From Pseudomonas sp. GM79 (GTDB taxonomy: Bacteria > Pseudomonadota > Gammaproteobacteria > Pseudomonadales > Pseudomonadaceae), in contig NZ_AKJE01000047.1 in the NCBI RefSeq assembly GCF_000282495.1, forward strand, positions 1 through 64,000: a stretch of 64,000 nucleotides of DNA. The letters run 5' to 3'. A model generated the notes under the pieces. That model ran no database searches. It saw only the letters and a list, made by a program, of their open reading frames with translations, and was not told where the DNA came from. The translations under genes and the position numbers were made by a program. How positions within the stretch are numbered: position 1 is the first letter of the stretch; every line of letters starts with the position of its first letter. Positions 39,715 through 55,118 of this stretch are shown here, in pieces.

Positions 39715-40908
39715 TCAATCGGCCTGACGACGCAGGAAAGCCGGGATGTCCAGGTAGTCCAGGTCATCTTGCGGGTTCATCTTCGCGGCAGTCGCAGCAC
39801 CGGCCTGAGCCTGGTTGCGCATGACGGTCGGACGATCCAGGTCACGGTAGTTCACCGCAGGCTGTTCCTGACGAACAGGGGCTTGTTGTTGTGGCTGGGA
39901 AGCCATCGAGGTGTGAACGGTATTGTCGATGACCTTCACAGGCTTCTCGATTTTAGCGCCTAAACCGGTGGCAACAACAGTCACGTGCAGCTCGTCGCGC
40001 ATGTCCGGATCGATAACGGTACCGACCTTGACCATCGCGTGCTCGGAAGCGAAGGCTTCGATGATGCTACCCACGTCGGAGTACTCACCCAGGGACAGGT
40101 CAGGACCGGCGGTGATGTTCACCAGGATGCCGCGTGCGCCTTGCAGGTTCACGTCTTCGAGCAACGGGTTGCGAATGGCCGCTTCGGTGGCCTCACGTGC
40201 ACGGTTCGGACCGCTGGCGCAGCCAGTGCCCATCATCGCCATGCCCATTTCGCTCATCACGGTACGCACGTCGGCAAAGTCGACGTTGATCATGCCCGGA
40301 CGCTTGATGATGTCGGAGATACCGCGAACGGCACCGGCCAGTACATCGTCGGCCTTGGCGAAAGCCGACAGCAGGCTTGCGTCTTTACCGAGGATGGTCA
40401 GCAGCTTCTCGTTGGGAATGGTGATCAACGAGTCGACGCTTTCAGACAGCAGACGAATGCCTTCGTCGGCGAGCTGCATGCGCTTGCGACCTTCAAACGG
40501 GAACGGACGGGTCACCACTGCTACGGTGAGGATCCCCATTTCCTTGGCCACTTCGGCAATGATTGGCGCAGCACCGGTACCGGTACCACCGCCCATGCCG
40601 GTGGTGATGAACACCATGTTGGTGCCCTGCAGGACTTCGGCAATGCGCTCACGGTCCTCGAGAGCGGCCTGACGACCTACTTCAGGGTTGGCACCGGCGC
40701 CCAGACCTTTGGTCACGCTGGTACCCAGTTGCAGGATGGTCCGCGCACTGATGCTTTTCAGTGCCTGGGCATCAGTGTTGGCGCAGATGAATTCAACGCC
40801 TTCAATGTTGCTCTTGACCATGTGATTGACAGCGTTGCCGCCGCCACCGCCAACACCGATAACTTTAATTACCGGGCTTGCGGGGATGTTGTCTACGAGT
40901 TCGAACAT
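39715..40908 (-). CDS. ftsZ: Cell division GTPase FtsZ
   Basis: The 397-residue tubulin homologue forms the Z ring. The GTP-binding tubulin signature GGGTGTG is at 106-112, and NVDFADVRTVM marks the T7-loop region. A flexible linker (about 318-380) leads to the conserved C-terminal peptide DYLDIPAFLRRQAD, which binds FtsA and ZipA. The start codon is 67 bp after the ftsA stop. Confidence 0.98.
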   Translation of the reverse strand: MFELVDNIPASPVIKVIGVGGGGGNAVNHMVKSNIEGVEFICANTDAQALKSISARTILQLGTSVTKGLGAGANPEVGRQAALEDRERIAEVLQGTNMVFITTGMGGGTGTGAAPIIAEVAKEMGILTVAVVTRPFPFEGRKRMQLADEGIRLLSESVDSLITIPNEKLLTILGKDASLLSAFAKADDVLAGAVRGISDIIKRPGMINVDFADVRTVMSEMGMAMMGTGCASGPNRAREATEAAIRNPLLEDVNLQGARGILVNITAGPDLSLGEYSDVGSIIEAFASEHAMVKVGTVIDPDMRDELHVTVVATGLGAKIEKPVKVIDNTVHTSMASQPQQQAPVRQEQPAVNYRDLDRPTVMRNQAQAGAATAAKMNPQDDLDYLDIPAFLRRQAD

Positions 40909-40975
40909 TTTCCCTCTCCTTACGTTCTCTAGTTTTTTCGCCTACTGCTGTTTGAAGCGGTGTTGCGGTATAGCT

Positions 40976-42235
40976 TTAGAAATTGCCTTGTACCCAGCTC
41001 TTGAAGCGATCGAGCAAGGCGACTTTCGGTTCGTCATTGCTGTAGCTGTCGCGGCTGCCGATGCCCGAGAACGAAATCCCGTCGGACTGCTTCTGCAGGC
41101 CGTACATCAACAGGCCAACGCCGGTGGAATAAATCGGGTTGCGGACCACGTCGTCCAGGCCCTTGACGCCATGCGGCACGCCCAGGCGGACCGGCATGTG
41201 GAAGATCTCTTCGGCCAGTTCGACCGCGCCTTCCATCTTCGACGTACCGCCAGTCAGCACGATGCCGGCCGGGATCAGGTCTTCGTAGCCACTGCGACGC
41301 AGTTCGGCCTGGATCAGGGTGAACAGCTCGTCGTAACGCGGCTCGACCACTTCGGCCAGAGCCTGACGGGACAGTTCGCGCGGTGGACGGTCGCCGACGC
41401 TCGGCACTTTGATGGTTTCACCGGCACCGGCCAGTTTGGCCAGGGCACAGGCGTAGCGAATCTTGATTTCTTCGGCGTACTGGGTCGGGGTGCGCAGCGC
41501 CATGGCGATGTCGTTGGTCACCTGATCGCCCGCAATCGGGATCACCGCGGTGTGACGGATCGCGCCTTCAGTGAAGATCGCGATGTCAGTGGTGCCGCCG
41601 CCGATGTCCACCAGGCACACGCCCAGCTCTTTCTCGTCGTCGGTCAGGACCGAGTAGGCCGAGGCCAACTGTTCGAGAATGATGTCGTCGATTTCCAGAC
41701 CGCAGCGGCGCACGCATTTTTCAATATTCTGTGCGGCGTTGACGGCGCAAGTGACGACGTGAACCTTGGCTTCCAGACGCACGCCGGACATACCCAGCGG
41801 CTCGCGAACGCCTTCCTGGTTATCAATCACATAATCCTGCGGCAGGGTGTGCAGTACGCGCTGGTCAGCCGGGATCGCCACCGCCTGGGCAGCGTCGAGA
41901 ACGCGCTCAAGGTCGGCGGAGCTGACTTCGCGATCACGAATCGCCACGATGCCATGGGAGTTCAAGCTGCGGATGTGATTGCCGGCCACGCCGACAAACG
42001 CCGAGTGGATCCGGCAACCGGCCATCAGCTGCGCTTCTTCGATAGCGCGCTGGATCGACTGGACGGTGGACTCAATGTTCACCACTACGCCTTTTTTCAG
42101 GCCGCGGGACGGATGAGTACCGATCCCGACGATTTCGAGCGTGCCGTCGTCCGAGACCTCGCCGACCAGCGCCACCACCTTGGAGGTGCCGATATCGAGA
42201 CCGACGATCATTTTGCCGCTTTGCACGTTTGCCAT
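40976..42235 (-). CDS. ftsA: Cell division protein FtsA
   Basis: The 419-residue actin-like ATPase tethers FtsZ to the membrane. The ATP-binding phosphate-1 motif is VGLDIGTSKVVALVGE and phosphate-2 is CLVDIGGGTTDIAIF. A C-terminal amphipathic helix (LLDRFKSWVQGNF) inserts in the membrane. It lies 15 bp after ftsQ in the dcw cluster. Confidence 0.97.
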   Translation of the reverse strand: MANVQSGKMIVGLDIGTSKVVALVGEVSDDGTLEIVGIGTHPSRGLKKGVVVNIESTVQSIQRAIEEAQLMAGCRIHSAFVGVAGNHIRSLNSHGIVAIRDREVSSADLERVLDAAQAVAIPADQRVLHTLPQDYVIDNQEGVREPLGMSGVRLEAKVHVVTCAVNAAQNIEKCVRRCGLEIDDIILEQLASAYSVLTDDEKELGVCLVDIGGGTTDIAIFTEGAIRHTAVIPIAGDQVTNDIAMALRTPTQYAEEIKIRYACALAKLAGAGETIKVPSVGDRPPRELSRQALAEVVEPRYDELFTLIQAELRRSGYEDLIPAGIVLTGGTSKMEGAVELAEEIFHMPVRLGVPHGVKGLDDVVRNPIYSTGVGLLMYGLQKQSDGISFSGIGSRDSYSNDEPKVALLDRFKSWVQGNF

Positions 42236-42250
42236 GGGTCCTGCCTCTTC

Positions 42251-43117
42251 TTAATTCTTCGCGACAGCGGGTTGGGCTGTCGTGGGCGCTACAGGTTCCC
42301 GCCAGCCAACAGCGAGGCCGTTGGCGTAGCGCAGATCGATGCGCGCAATGTTCGTAATCTGCTCTTTGAGCGTCTTGTCATAGATGGCAATGAAGCGGCG
42401 CATCTTTTCCACCAGCTTGCCGCGTCCCAGCAGCAGTTCGATTCCCGGGCCCGCGCTGCCGGCGCCGGTGGTCAGGAACCAACTGCCTCGTTCACGCAAC
42501 TCCAGGCGTGCAATCGAGAAGCCCAATGGCCTGAGCATCTGGCTCAGCACCTGGTATTGCTGCATCACTTGCTGCTGGGCCCGCTGCGGGCCGAACAGCT
42601 GTGGCAAGTGTTCGTAGTTCGCCAGCTCGCGCGGGGTGAACGCCTGCCCCTGGTTGTTCAGCAGCGACTCATCGCCCCAGCGGGCCACCGGCAGTTGTTC
42701 TTCCAGGCGAATCACCACCTGATCCGGCCACACCCGACGCACTTCGGCGTGGGCAATCCATGGCATCTGTTCAAGCTCGGTACGCATGCTCGCCAGGTCG
42801 ATGGTGAAGAAGCTCGACGCCACGTAGGGGGCGATCCGCTGCTGCACCGCTTGCTGGCTGATGTAACTCAAGTCGCCCTGCACCGCGATCTTGGTGATCG
42901 GCCGGTCGGCGTACGGCAGCAAACGCTGTGCGCCTTCATAAGTGCCGAACCCCAGCGCGACCAACAGCACGGGCCAGAACAGACTTTTCAGAAAACCAAA
43001 ATTGGCTTTCGGCAGGCGCGCGGACATCGGCTCTTTGGCCACCATTCGGCTGGCACCCCGCGGCACCGGCTTGCGGCCGGGTGCGGAAGGCTGATGACGT
43101 AGCTGAGCGCCTTGCAT
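42251..43117 (-). CDS. ftsQ: Cell division protein FtsQ
   Basis: The 288-289-residue bitopic membrane protein links the cytoplasmic and periplasmic parts of the divisome. A cytoplasmic basic tail (about 1-45) and one membrane segment ([18 protein letters not shown]) are followed by a POTRA domain ([18 protein letters not shown]) and a beta domain. I chose the ATG at 43117, 4 bp after ddlB. The frame upstream lies inside ddlB. Confidence 0.94.
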   Translation of the reverse strand: MQGAQLRHQPSAPGRKPVPRGASRMVAKEPMSARLPKANFGFLKSLFWPVLLVALGFGTYEGAQRLLPYADRPITKIAVQGDLSYISQQAVQQRIAPYVASSFFTIDLASMRTELEQMPWIAHAEVRRVWPDQVVIRLEEQLPVARWGDESLLNNQGQAFTPRELANYEHLPQLFGPQRAQQQVMQQYQVLSQMLRPLGFSIARLELRERGSWFLTTGAGSAGPGIELLLGRGKLVEKMRRFIAIYDKTLKEQITNIARIDLRYANGLAVGWREPVAPTTAQPAVAKN

Positions 43118-43121
43118 GGTC

Positions 43122-45554
<2,433 letters not shown>

Positions 45555-45562
<8 letters not shown>

Positions 45563-46625
45563 GGGCCACCTCCAGGCAGGTATCGACCACGTTACGAGTG
45601 GCATCGGGTTTGGCCAGGCGGCGTGCCGCGGTGGCCATGTCGTTGAGTCGTTGCGGTTGCATCAAGACCTCTGTCAGGCGAGCGGCAAGGTCCGCTGCGC
45701 CAGTCGTTCTTTGCGGCATCAGGAAGGCAGCGCCTTCACGGGCCAAATAGTCGGCGTTGCGGGTCTGGTGATCGTCGATCGCGTGGGGCAAAGGCACCAG
45801 CATCGAGGGCAGACCGGCTGCCGCCAGTTCACTGATGGTCAGCGCGCCTGCGCGGCACACCACCAGGTCGGCCCAGCCATAGGCTTGGGCCATGTCTTTG
45901 ATGAAAGGCTGCACTTGCGCCTCGACGCCAGCTGCGCGATAGCGCTCTGCAGTCACTTCATCGTGGTTTTTGCCGGCCTGATGAAACACGTCCGGGCGCA
46001 GATCGGGAGCGACTTGCGACAGGGCTTCAGGCAGCAACTTGTTCAACGGCTCTGCGCCCAGGCTTCCGCCCAGGATCAGCAAACGCGCCTTGCGACCGGC
46101 CAGGGCAGGTCGCGGTGTTTCGAGGAACAACTCGGTACGCACCGGGTTACCGGTGGTGCGACGGCTGTTCGACAGGGTAAAGGTGTCGGGGAACGCTTCA
46201 CAGACTCGGGCGGCCAACGGCACCAGCAACCGATTGGCGGTACCGGCCACGGCGTTCTGTTCGTGAACGATCACCGGCACGCCGGACAATTTGGCTGCAA
46301 CGCCGCCGGGCCCGGTCACATAACCCCCGAAGCCGACGACGCAGACTGGTCGCAGCTGACGAATGATCGCCCGCGCCTGCCAGATCGACTTGAGCAACAT
46401 GAACGGTGCCTTGAGCAGGGACAATTTGCCCTTGCCGCGCAAACCGCTGGCGTTGATCCGATGCAATTGAAGGCCGGCCGCCGGCACCAGATCGTTCTCG
46501 ATCCCGCGCGGCGTGCCCAACCAGTGCACGGTGTAACCGCGGGCCTGGAACTCGCGAGCGCAGGCCAGTGCCGGGAACACGTGGCCCCCAGTGCCGCCAG
46601 CCATGATCAATACGTTAGCGCCCAT
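45555..46625 (-). CDS. murG: Lipid II synthase (GlcNAc transferase) MurG
   Basis: The 356-residue GT-B glycosyltransferase is peripheral at the inner membrane and converts lipid I to lipid II. G-loop 1 is [14 protein letters not shown]; the later loops include [24 protein letters not shown] and [17 protein letters not shown] are typical of the UDP-GlcNAc site. Start at ATG 46625 overlaps ftsW by 11 bp. Confidence 0.97.
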
Positions 46626-47832
46626 GGTTCGGCTCCTCGGCGAAGTCGCTCTCATGGAACTCCATCTCTTCACTGCCCAAGTGGGTTCGACTCTCCCACT
46701 CGATGCGCAGCAACAAGCCAAGACAGGCACAGCAGATCACCAACGAACTGCCGCCATAACTGAGGAATGGCAGAGTCAGCCCCTTGGTCGGCAATAGGCC
46801 TACGTTCACTCCGATGTTGATCAGGAACTGACCGATCCACAGGAACGACAAGCCATACGCGATATAGGCGGCGAAAAATTGTTTGGCCTTCTCGGCCCAA
46901 TAACCGATGTACATGCCACGAATACAAACAAAGACGAACAGCGCCAAGGTGCACAACGAACCCACGGCACCCAGTTCTTCGGCCAGCACCGAGAACACGA
47001 AGTCAGTGTGGGCTTCCGGCAGGTAGAACTGTTTCTGCACGCTGTTGCCCAGGCCAACGCCCAGCCATTCGCCGCGACCGAAAGCGATCAAGGCTTGAGA
47101 CAACTGATAGCCCGCACCGAACTGGTCGGCCCACGGGTCCGCAAAGTTGGTCAGTCGCGCCATTCGATACGGCTGCATTTGAATCAACAACACCACCGCA
47201 CCGACAGCCAGGACAACCATCAAGGAAAAACGGAACAGCCCGACGCCGCCGAGGAACAGCATCGCTGCAGCCGCCCCCATCATTACGACGGTGGCACCGA
47301 AGTCCGGTTCCATCAGCAACAGCCCCGCCATCGGCAGCAGAACGATGAACGGCTTGAAGAAACCCATCCAGCTTTCACGTACTTCTTTCTGGCGACGCAC
47401 CAGATAACCGGCGAGGTAGATCACCACGAACACCTTGGCGATCTCGGAAGGCTGAACGTTGAAGAAGCTGAAGCCGATCCAGCGCATCGAACCGTTCACT
47501 TCACGGCCAATGCCGGGGATGATCACCATCACCAGCAAACCGAATGCACCAATCAGCATCAGCCAGCCCAGGCGTTGCCAGGTAGCGATCGGAATCATCA
47601 TGGTGACGATGCAGGCGCCAAGTCCCAGCACCACGTAGATAAGGTGGCGGATCATGTAATACAGGGCACTGCCCGATTGCACCGCCCCCACTTCAGTGGA
47701 TGCCGATGCAATCATGACCAGGCCCAGGCCCAGCAGCGCCAGACAACCGGCGAGCATCGGGAAATCGAGGTCGATGCCGCGCCCGGTGATGATCGGCGAC
47801 GGGTACGGCTTGATGATATTCAGGAGGCTCAT
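46615..47832 (-). CDS. ftsW: Peptidoglycan glycosyltransferase FtsW
   Basis: The 405-residue SEDS-family membrane protein has about 10 segments and polymerises lipid II at the septum with FtsI. The periplasmic Asp in the WADQFGAGYQLSQALIAFGRGE region and the end GLTLPFLSYGGSSL are SEDS hallmarks. I chose the ATG at 47832 (MSLLNIIK), overlapping murD by 4 bp. The longer frame lies inside murD. Confidence 0.96.
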   Translation of the reverse strand: MSLLNIIKPYPSPIITGRGIDLDFPMLAGCLALLGLGLVMIASASTEVGAVQSGSALYYMIRHLIYVVLGLGACIVTMMIPIATWQRLGWLMLIGAFGLLVMVIIPGIGREVNGSMRWIGFSFFNVQPSEIAKVFVVIYLAGYLVRRQKEVRESWMGFFKPFIVLLPMAGLLLMEPDFGATVVMMGAAAAMLFLGGVGLFRFSLMVVLAVGAVVLLIQMQPYRMARLTNFADPWADQFGAGYQLSQALIAFGRGEWLGVGLGNSVQKQFYLPEAHTDFVFSVLAEELGAVGSLCTLALFVFVCIRGMYIGYWAEKAKQFFAAYIAYGLSFLWIGQFLINIGVNVGLLPTKGLTLPFLSYGGSSLVICCACLGLLLRIEWESRTHLGSEEMEFHESDFAEEPNHGR

Positions 47833-49175
47833 GCCAAGTCCTCCACGGCGCGGACAAACTGGTGACCGCGATCTTCGTAGTTCTTGAACATGTCGAAACT
47901 GGCGCAGGCCGGCGACAGCAGCACCGCGTCGCCCTTTTCTGCGATGGCGCGGCATTGCGCGACCGCTTCGATCAGCGAGCCGACACGAATCAGTGGCACG
48001 GCATCGCCGATGGCCTCGCCGATCTTGTCGGAATCACGGCCCATCAAAATGACGGCGCGGCAGTTGGCCGCCACCGGATCACGTAAATCCTTGAATTCGG
48101 CCCCCTTGCCATCGCCACCGGCGATCAGCACGAGTTTGCCGTCGATGTCCGCACCCAGGCCTTCGATGGCGGCCAGAGCGGCACCGACGTTGGTGGCTTT
48201 GGAATCGTTGTAGTAGCTCACGCCATTCAGCTCGCGTACCCATTGGCAGCGATGCTCGAGCCCGGCGAAATTGCGCAGGGCCGAAAGCATGGCGTCGAAC
48301 GGCAGGCCGACGGCATGCCCCAGTGCCAAGGCCGCAAGAGCGTTGGACTGGTTATGCGCCCCACGAACTTTCAACTCGCGCACCGGCATCAGGTTCTGGA
48401 ATTCGAAGGCCAGGTATTTCTCGCCGTCCTCTTCCCGGATCCCGAAGGCCTTGAAGTCGGGCTTGTTCAGACCGAAGGTCCAGCACGGTTGGCCTTCACC
48501 CATCAGCGGACGGCTCAGGGCGTCCTGACGGTTGACCACAAACTGCCTGGCACCCCGGAAGATCCGGTGCTTGGCCAGGTGATAGGCCGGCAGACCACTG
48601 TAGCGATCCATGTGGTCTTCGCTGATGTTGAGCACGGTCGCCACTTCGGCGTTGAGTTGATCGGTGGTTTCGAGCTGGAAGCTCGACAACTCCATCACGT
48701 ACAACTCGATGTCGTCGCTGAGCAAATCCAGCGCCGGTGTGCCGAGATTGCCGCCGACAGCAACACGCTTGCCAGCCGCAGCCGCCATTTCGCCGACCAG
48801 GGTGGTGACGGTGCTTTTGGCGTTGGAACCGCTGATGGCGACAATCGGCGCCTTCGCGTTACGCGCGAACAGCTCGATGTCGCCGGACAATTTCACGCCA
48901 CGGGCGGCGGCAGCCTGCAGGGCCGGGGTCGCCAGCGCCAGGCCGGGGCTCACGTAGAGCTCATCGGCACGGCACAGGAACTCGACGTCCAGCTCGCCAC
49001 AACGCACTTCCACGTGCGGATAGTCACGCTTGAGCGTGGCCAGTTCCGGTGGATTTTCCCGCGTATCGGCGACAGCAAACGACACGCCCCGGTTCGCCAG
49101 GAAGCGAACCAGGGACATGCCGCTCTTGCCGAGGCCGACAACGATGCGGAAGTGGTCAGAAGCGATCAGAGACAC
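47829..49175 (-). CDS. murD: UDP-MurNAc-L-alanine--D-glutamate ligase
   Basis: The 448-residue cytoplasmic Mur ligase adds D-Glu. The N-terminal motif is IVVGLGKSGMSLVRFL, the ATP loop ISGSNAKSTVTTLVGEM, and the conserved ligase block YNDSKATNVGAALAAIEG. The start at 49175 lies 5 bp after the mraY stop. Confidence 0.97.
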   Translation of the reverse strand: MSLIASDHFRIVVGLGKSGMSLVRFLANRGVSFAVADTRENPPELATLKRDYPHVEVRCGELDVEFLCRADELYVSPGLALATPALQAAAARGVKLSGDIELFARNAKAPIVAISGSNAKSTVTTLVGEMAAAAGKRVAVGGNLGTPALDLLSDDIELYVMELSSFQLETTDQLNAEVATVLNISEDHMDRYSGLPAYHLAKHRIFRGARQFVVNRQDALSRPLMGEGQPCWTFGLNKPDFKAFGIREEDGEKYLAFEFQNLMPVRELKVRGAHNQSNALAALALGHAVGLPFDAMLSALRNFAGLEHRCQWVRELNGVSYYNDSKATNVGAALAAIEGLGADIDGKLVLIAGGDGKGAEFKDLRDPVAANCRAVILMGRDSDKIGEAIGDAVPLIRVGSLIEAVAQCRAIAEKGDAVLLSPACASFDMFKNYEDRGHQFVRAVEDLA

Positions 49176-49180
49176 TCGTT

Positions 49181-50263
49181 CTACCTCAGCTTCAGGGTGG
49201 CAAGGCCGACCAGTACCAGAATCACGGTGATGATCCAGAAACGGACGATCACGCGCGGCTCGGGCCAGCCCTTGAGTTCAAAGTGGTGGTGTATCGGTGC
49301 CATGCGGAACACACGGCGACCGGTCAGCTTAAAGGAGGCAACCTGGATGACGACCGACAGGGTCTCCATCACGAACACGCCGCCCATGATGAACAGAACG
49401 ATTTCCTGGCGGACGATCACCGCGATGGTACCCAGGGCCGCGCCCAGCGCCAGTGCGCCGACGTCGCCCATGAACACTTGGGCCGGATAGGTGTTGAACC
49501 ACAGGAACCCCAGGCCCGCACCGATCAGCGCGCCGCAGAACACAATCAACTCACCCGCGCCCGGTACGTAGGGGATCAGCAGGTACTCAGCGAATTTCAC
49601 GTTACCCGACAGGTAGCAGAAGATCCCCAAACCGCCGCCGACCATCACGGTAGGCATGATCGCCAGACCGTCGAGACCATCGGTCAGGTTGACCGCGTTG
49701 CTCGAGCCGACAATCACGAAATAGGTCAGGACGATGAAACCCGCGCCCAGTGGAATGCTGTAGTCCTTGAGCATCGGCAGGATCAGGGTGGTTTCTACCG
49801 GCGTCGCGGCAGTCATATAAAGGAAGATCGCCGCGCCCAGGCCGAACACCGACTGCCAGAAATACTTCCAGCGGCTCGGAAGGCCACGGGAGTTTTTCTC
49901 GATGACTTTGCGGTAGTCGTCTACCCAGCCGATGGCACCGAACAGCAGGGTCACCAGCAACACCACCCAAACGTAACGGTTGGCCAGGTCGGCCCAAAGC
50001 AAGGTGCTGACACCGATGGACGAAAGAATCAGCGCGCCGCCCATGGTCGGGGTGCCGGATTTGGACAGGTGCGATTGCGGACCGTCGTTGCGAACGGATT
50101 GACCGATCTGACGGTTCTGCAAAGTGCGGATCATCCACGGGCCATAGCACAGCGACAAGACCAGCGCGGTCAGCACACCGAGAATCCCGCGCAGGGTCAG
50201 GTACTGAAAGACCGCGAAGCCTTTGTAGAACTGTTGCAGATACTCCGCTAGCAGCAGCAGCAT
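49181..50263 (-). CDS. mraY: Phospho-MurNAc-pentapeptide transferase MraY
   Basis: The 360-residue integral membrane enzyme transfers phospho-MurNAc-pentapeptide to undecaprenyl phosphate, making lipid I. About 10 hydrophobic segments are present, with Asp-rich loop residues (GWVDDYRKV) and [13 protein letters not shown]. The end [15 protein letters not shown] holds the triple His. Start chosen at ATG 50263, overlapping the murF stop by 1 bp (TAATG). Confidence 0.97.
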   Translation of the reverse strand: MLLLLAEYLQQFYKGFAVFQYLTLRGILGVLTALVLSLCYGPWMIRTLQNRQIGQSVRNDGPQSHLSKSGTPTMGGALILSSIGVSTLLWADLANRYVWVVLLVTLLFGAIGWVDDYRKVIEKNSRGLPSRWKYFWQSVFGLGAAIFLYMTAATPVETTLILPMLKDYSIPLGAGFIVLTYFVIVGSSNAVNLTDGLDGLAIMPTVMVGGGLGIFCYLSGNVKFAEYLLIPYVPGAGELIVFCGALIGAGLGFLWFNTYPAQVFMGDVGALALGAALGTIAVIVRQEIVLFIMGGVFVMETLSVVIQVASFKLTGRRVFRMAPIHHHFELKGWPEPRVIVRFWIITVILVLVGLATLKLR

Positions 50264-51630
50264 TAATGTTTCTCCAGACGGGTCCCGCACAAAGCGGCGA
50301 CGATGTTTTCCATCGCGGCGCTGCGCGAGCCCTTGATCAAAATGGTGGTGTTTGTGTCCTGCTCGGCTTCCAGGGCCTTGATCAGCTCAGCCTGAGTGCT
50401 GAAGTGAAAAGCCTGCTCGCCGAAAGCGTTTACGGCGTGGGTCATCATTGGCCCGACCGCGTAAAGCGCGGAAACCTTGCCGCGGGCGTACTCGCCCACA
50501 TCGCGGTGCCCCTGCTCCGCCCAATCGCCCAACTCGCCGATATCTCCGAGCACCAGAACGGTGCGGCCGGAAAAGCCGGCGAGTATATCAACGGCGGCGC
50601 ACATGGAGGTGGGGTTTGCGTTGTACGTGTCATCAATCACGCGCATACCGTTAGTCGCCAGTTGCGCGACGGCACGACCCTTGACCGGTTGCACTGCATT
50701 GAGCCCCGAAGCGATATGCGACAAGGACACGCCCAGGGCGTGAGCCGCCGCGGCGGCGGCGACTGCGTTGGTGACGTTGTGCCCGCCGAGCAGGTTCAAT
50801 TGAATCCGGGCAATACCTTGCGGCGTGTGCAGTTCGAATGCAGGGCAGCCGCGTGCATCGGAAACGATGAAGCTGGCATGGAAATCTGCGGTGGCATCCA
50901 GCTGAGAGAAACTCAGCACCCGTCGGGCAGCGGCACGGGCCTTCCAGATCGGGAACGCCTTGTCGTCGAGGTTCAGCACGGCGATGCCCGAGGCATCCAG
51001 CCCTTCAATAATCTCGCCCTTGGCCTCGACGATTTTTTCCGGGCCGCCGAACTCACCGACGTGGGCAGTGCCGGCATTGTTCAGCACAGCGACATGCGGT
51101 TTGGTCATGGCAACGGTGTAGGCAATCTCGCCAAGACGCGAAGCCCCCAACTCGATGACCGCCGCCGTGTGTTCCGGCGCCAGTTCGAGCAGGGTCAGCG
51201 GAACACCGAGGTCGTTGTTCAGGTTGCCACGGGTCGCCAGCACCGGACCGCGCGTACGCAGGATGCTCGCAAGCATTTCCTTGACCGTGGTCTTGCCGCT
51301 GGAACCGGTGATGGCTGCGACCGGATGAGTGAACGCAGCGCGGTTCATCGCGCCCAATTGGCCGAGGGCCTGACGGGTGTCCTTGACCAGCAGCTGCGGC
51401 AGCGCGCTGTCGGCGACTTCGCGCTCGACCAGGGCACCCACGGCGCCTTTGGCGGCGACATCATTGAGGTAGTCATGACCATCGAAACGCGGGCCGGCCA
51501 AGGCAATAAACAATTGGCCGGGCTTGATCGCGCGGCTGTCGATGCTGACGCCGTCGAAGCTGGCGTCGCTGGCAATCAGACGGGCATTCAGTGCGCCGGT
51601 CAGTTCGCTCAGTTTCAAGGCTTTAAGCAT
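50263..51630 (-). CDS. murF: UDP-MurNAc-tripeptide--D-Ala-D-Ala ligase
   Basis: The 455-residue Mur ligase adds the D-Ala-D-Ala dipeptide made by DdlB. The ATP loop is [18 protein letters not shown], the N-terminal domain contains [16 protein letters not shown], and [13 protein letters not shown] marks the active-site region. It overlaps murE by 8 bp. Confidence 0.97.
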   Translation of the reverse strand: MLKALKLSELTGALNARLIASDASFDGVSIDSRAIKPGQLFIALAGPRFDGHDYLNDVAAKGAVGALVEREVADSALPQLLVKDTRQALGQLGAMNRAAFTHPVAAITGSSGKTTVKEMLASILRTRGPVLATRGNLNNDLGVPLTLLELAPEHTAAVIELGASRLGEIAYTVAMTKPHVAVLNNAGTAHVGEFGGPEKIVEAKGEIIEGLDASGIAVLNLDDKAFPIWKARAAARRVLSFSQLDATADFHASFIVSDARGCPAFELHTPQGIARIQLNLLGGHNVTNAVAAAAAAHALGVSLSHIASGLNAVQPVKGRAVAQLATNGMRVIDDTYNANPTSMCAAVDILAGFSGRTVLVLGDIGELGDWAEQGHRDVGEYARGKVSALYAVGPMMTHAVNAFGEQAFHFSTQAELIKALEAEQDTNTTILIKGSRSAAMENIVAALCGTRLEKH

Positions 51631-53085
51631 GGGCCACCTCCCACGCGGTCAGGGCGTGATCGGCCTCGACCAGATCGGAGAAAGCGTGGCGCTCGCCGTT
51701 GATTTCCTGATAGTCCTCGTGACCTTTACCGGCCAGGACAATCACGTCATCGGCCGATGCGCTGGCGATCAATTGGGCAATCGCCTGGCCACGGCCTGCG
51801 ACGAAGGTCACTTTATCCACAGCGGTAAAACCGGCGCGGATGTCGTCGAAAATCACTGTTGGGTCTTCGGTGCGTGGATTGTCATCGGTGACCAGTACGC
51901 CATCGGCCAGGCGCTCGACCACTTCCGCCATCAGCGGACGCTTGCCGCGATCGCGATCACCGCCGCAACCGAACAGGCACAGCAACCGGCCTTTGGCGTG
52001 TGGACGCAGGGCCATCAAGACTTTTTCCAGCGCATCCGGTGTGTGGGCGTAATCAACCACCACCAACGGCTGAGTACCACCACCCAGGCGCTGCATGCGA
52101 CCGGCCGGGCCTTCGAGTTTCGGCAGCACTTTGAGGATTTCGTCCAGTGCGTAGTCCAGCCCGAGCAAGGCGCCGATGGCTGCCAAGACGTTGCTCAGGT
52201 TGAAACGGCCGAGCAAGGTGCTGCGCAAATGGTGTTCGCCTTGCGGCGTGACCAGCGTGGCGCGCACGCCTTCGTCGTCGAACTGCGCCTGGCGGCAATA
52301 CAGGTAGGCGCTGGAATCTTCCAGGCTGTAAGTGATCAGTCGCGACTCGCCTTCATCGCCAGCCAGTTGCCGGCCGAAATCGTCGTCCAGGTTGACCACC
52401 CGGCACTTCAGATCATTCCAGGCAAACAACTTGGCCTTGGTTTCGCCATAGGCCTGCATGGTGCCGTGGTAATCCAGATGATCGCGCGACAGGTTGGTCA
52501 TCACCGCCACATCGAACGCCAACGCCGTCACGCGGCCCTGATCCAGGCCGTGGGAAGAGACTTCCATGGCCACGGCTTTGGCGCCGGCTTTTTTCAGGTC
52601 GGCGAGGGTCGCTTGCACCGCAATCGGGTTTGGCGTGGTGTGCAGACCGCTTTCCAGCGCGCCGTAGAAACCGGAGCCCAGGGTGCCGACAATGCCGCAG
52701 TGCTGACCAAGCAGGTCGAGCGCCTGGGCGACCAATTGCGTCACGCTGGTTTTACCGTTGGTGCCAGTCACGCCGATCAGGTTCAAATGACGGCTCGGGT
52801 CGCCATAAAAGCGCCCGGCGATGTCCGACAGCTGCGCCGCCAGGCCTTTGACCGGAATCAACGGCACGTCGGTGATCGGCAGCACAGTCGCGCCTTCGAC
52901 TTCATAAGCCACGGCAGCAGCGCCGCGTTGCAAGGCGTCGGCGATGTGCGCACGCCCGTCGAACTTGCCACCAGGAACCGCGAGGAACAGATCGCCTGCT
53001 CGTACGTTGCGGCTGTCCAGCGCCAATTCGCGGATCAACAGATCGCGGCCGGCGTGGGCGAAAATCTTGTTCAGGCTCAGCGACA

Positions 53086-53086
<1 letters not shown>
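51623..53086 (-). CDS. murE: UDP-MurNAc-L-Ala-D-Glu--meso-diaminopimelate ligase
   Basis: The 487-residue Mur ligase adds the third stem residue. The ATP loop is GVTGTNGKTSVTQLVAQAL. The pocket motif DNPR (VTDDNPRTEDP) is the diaminopimelate-specific form, so the cross-link residue is meso-DAP, as in Gram-negatives. It overlaps ftsI by 1 bp. Confidence 0.97.

Positions 53087-55114
<2,028 letters not shown>

Positions 55115-55118
<4 letters not shown>

Noticed and set aside
40826..43102. 758-codon plus-strand frame
   Set aside because: It is antisense to ftsA and ftsQ, which have clear domains and order. No start signal or homology is visible.
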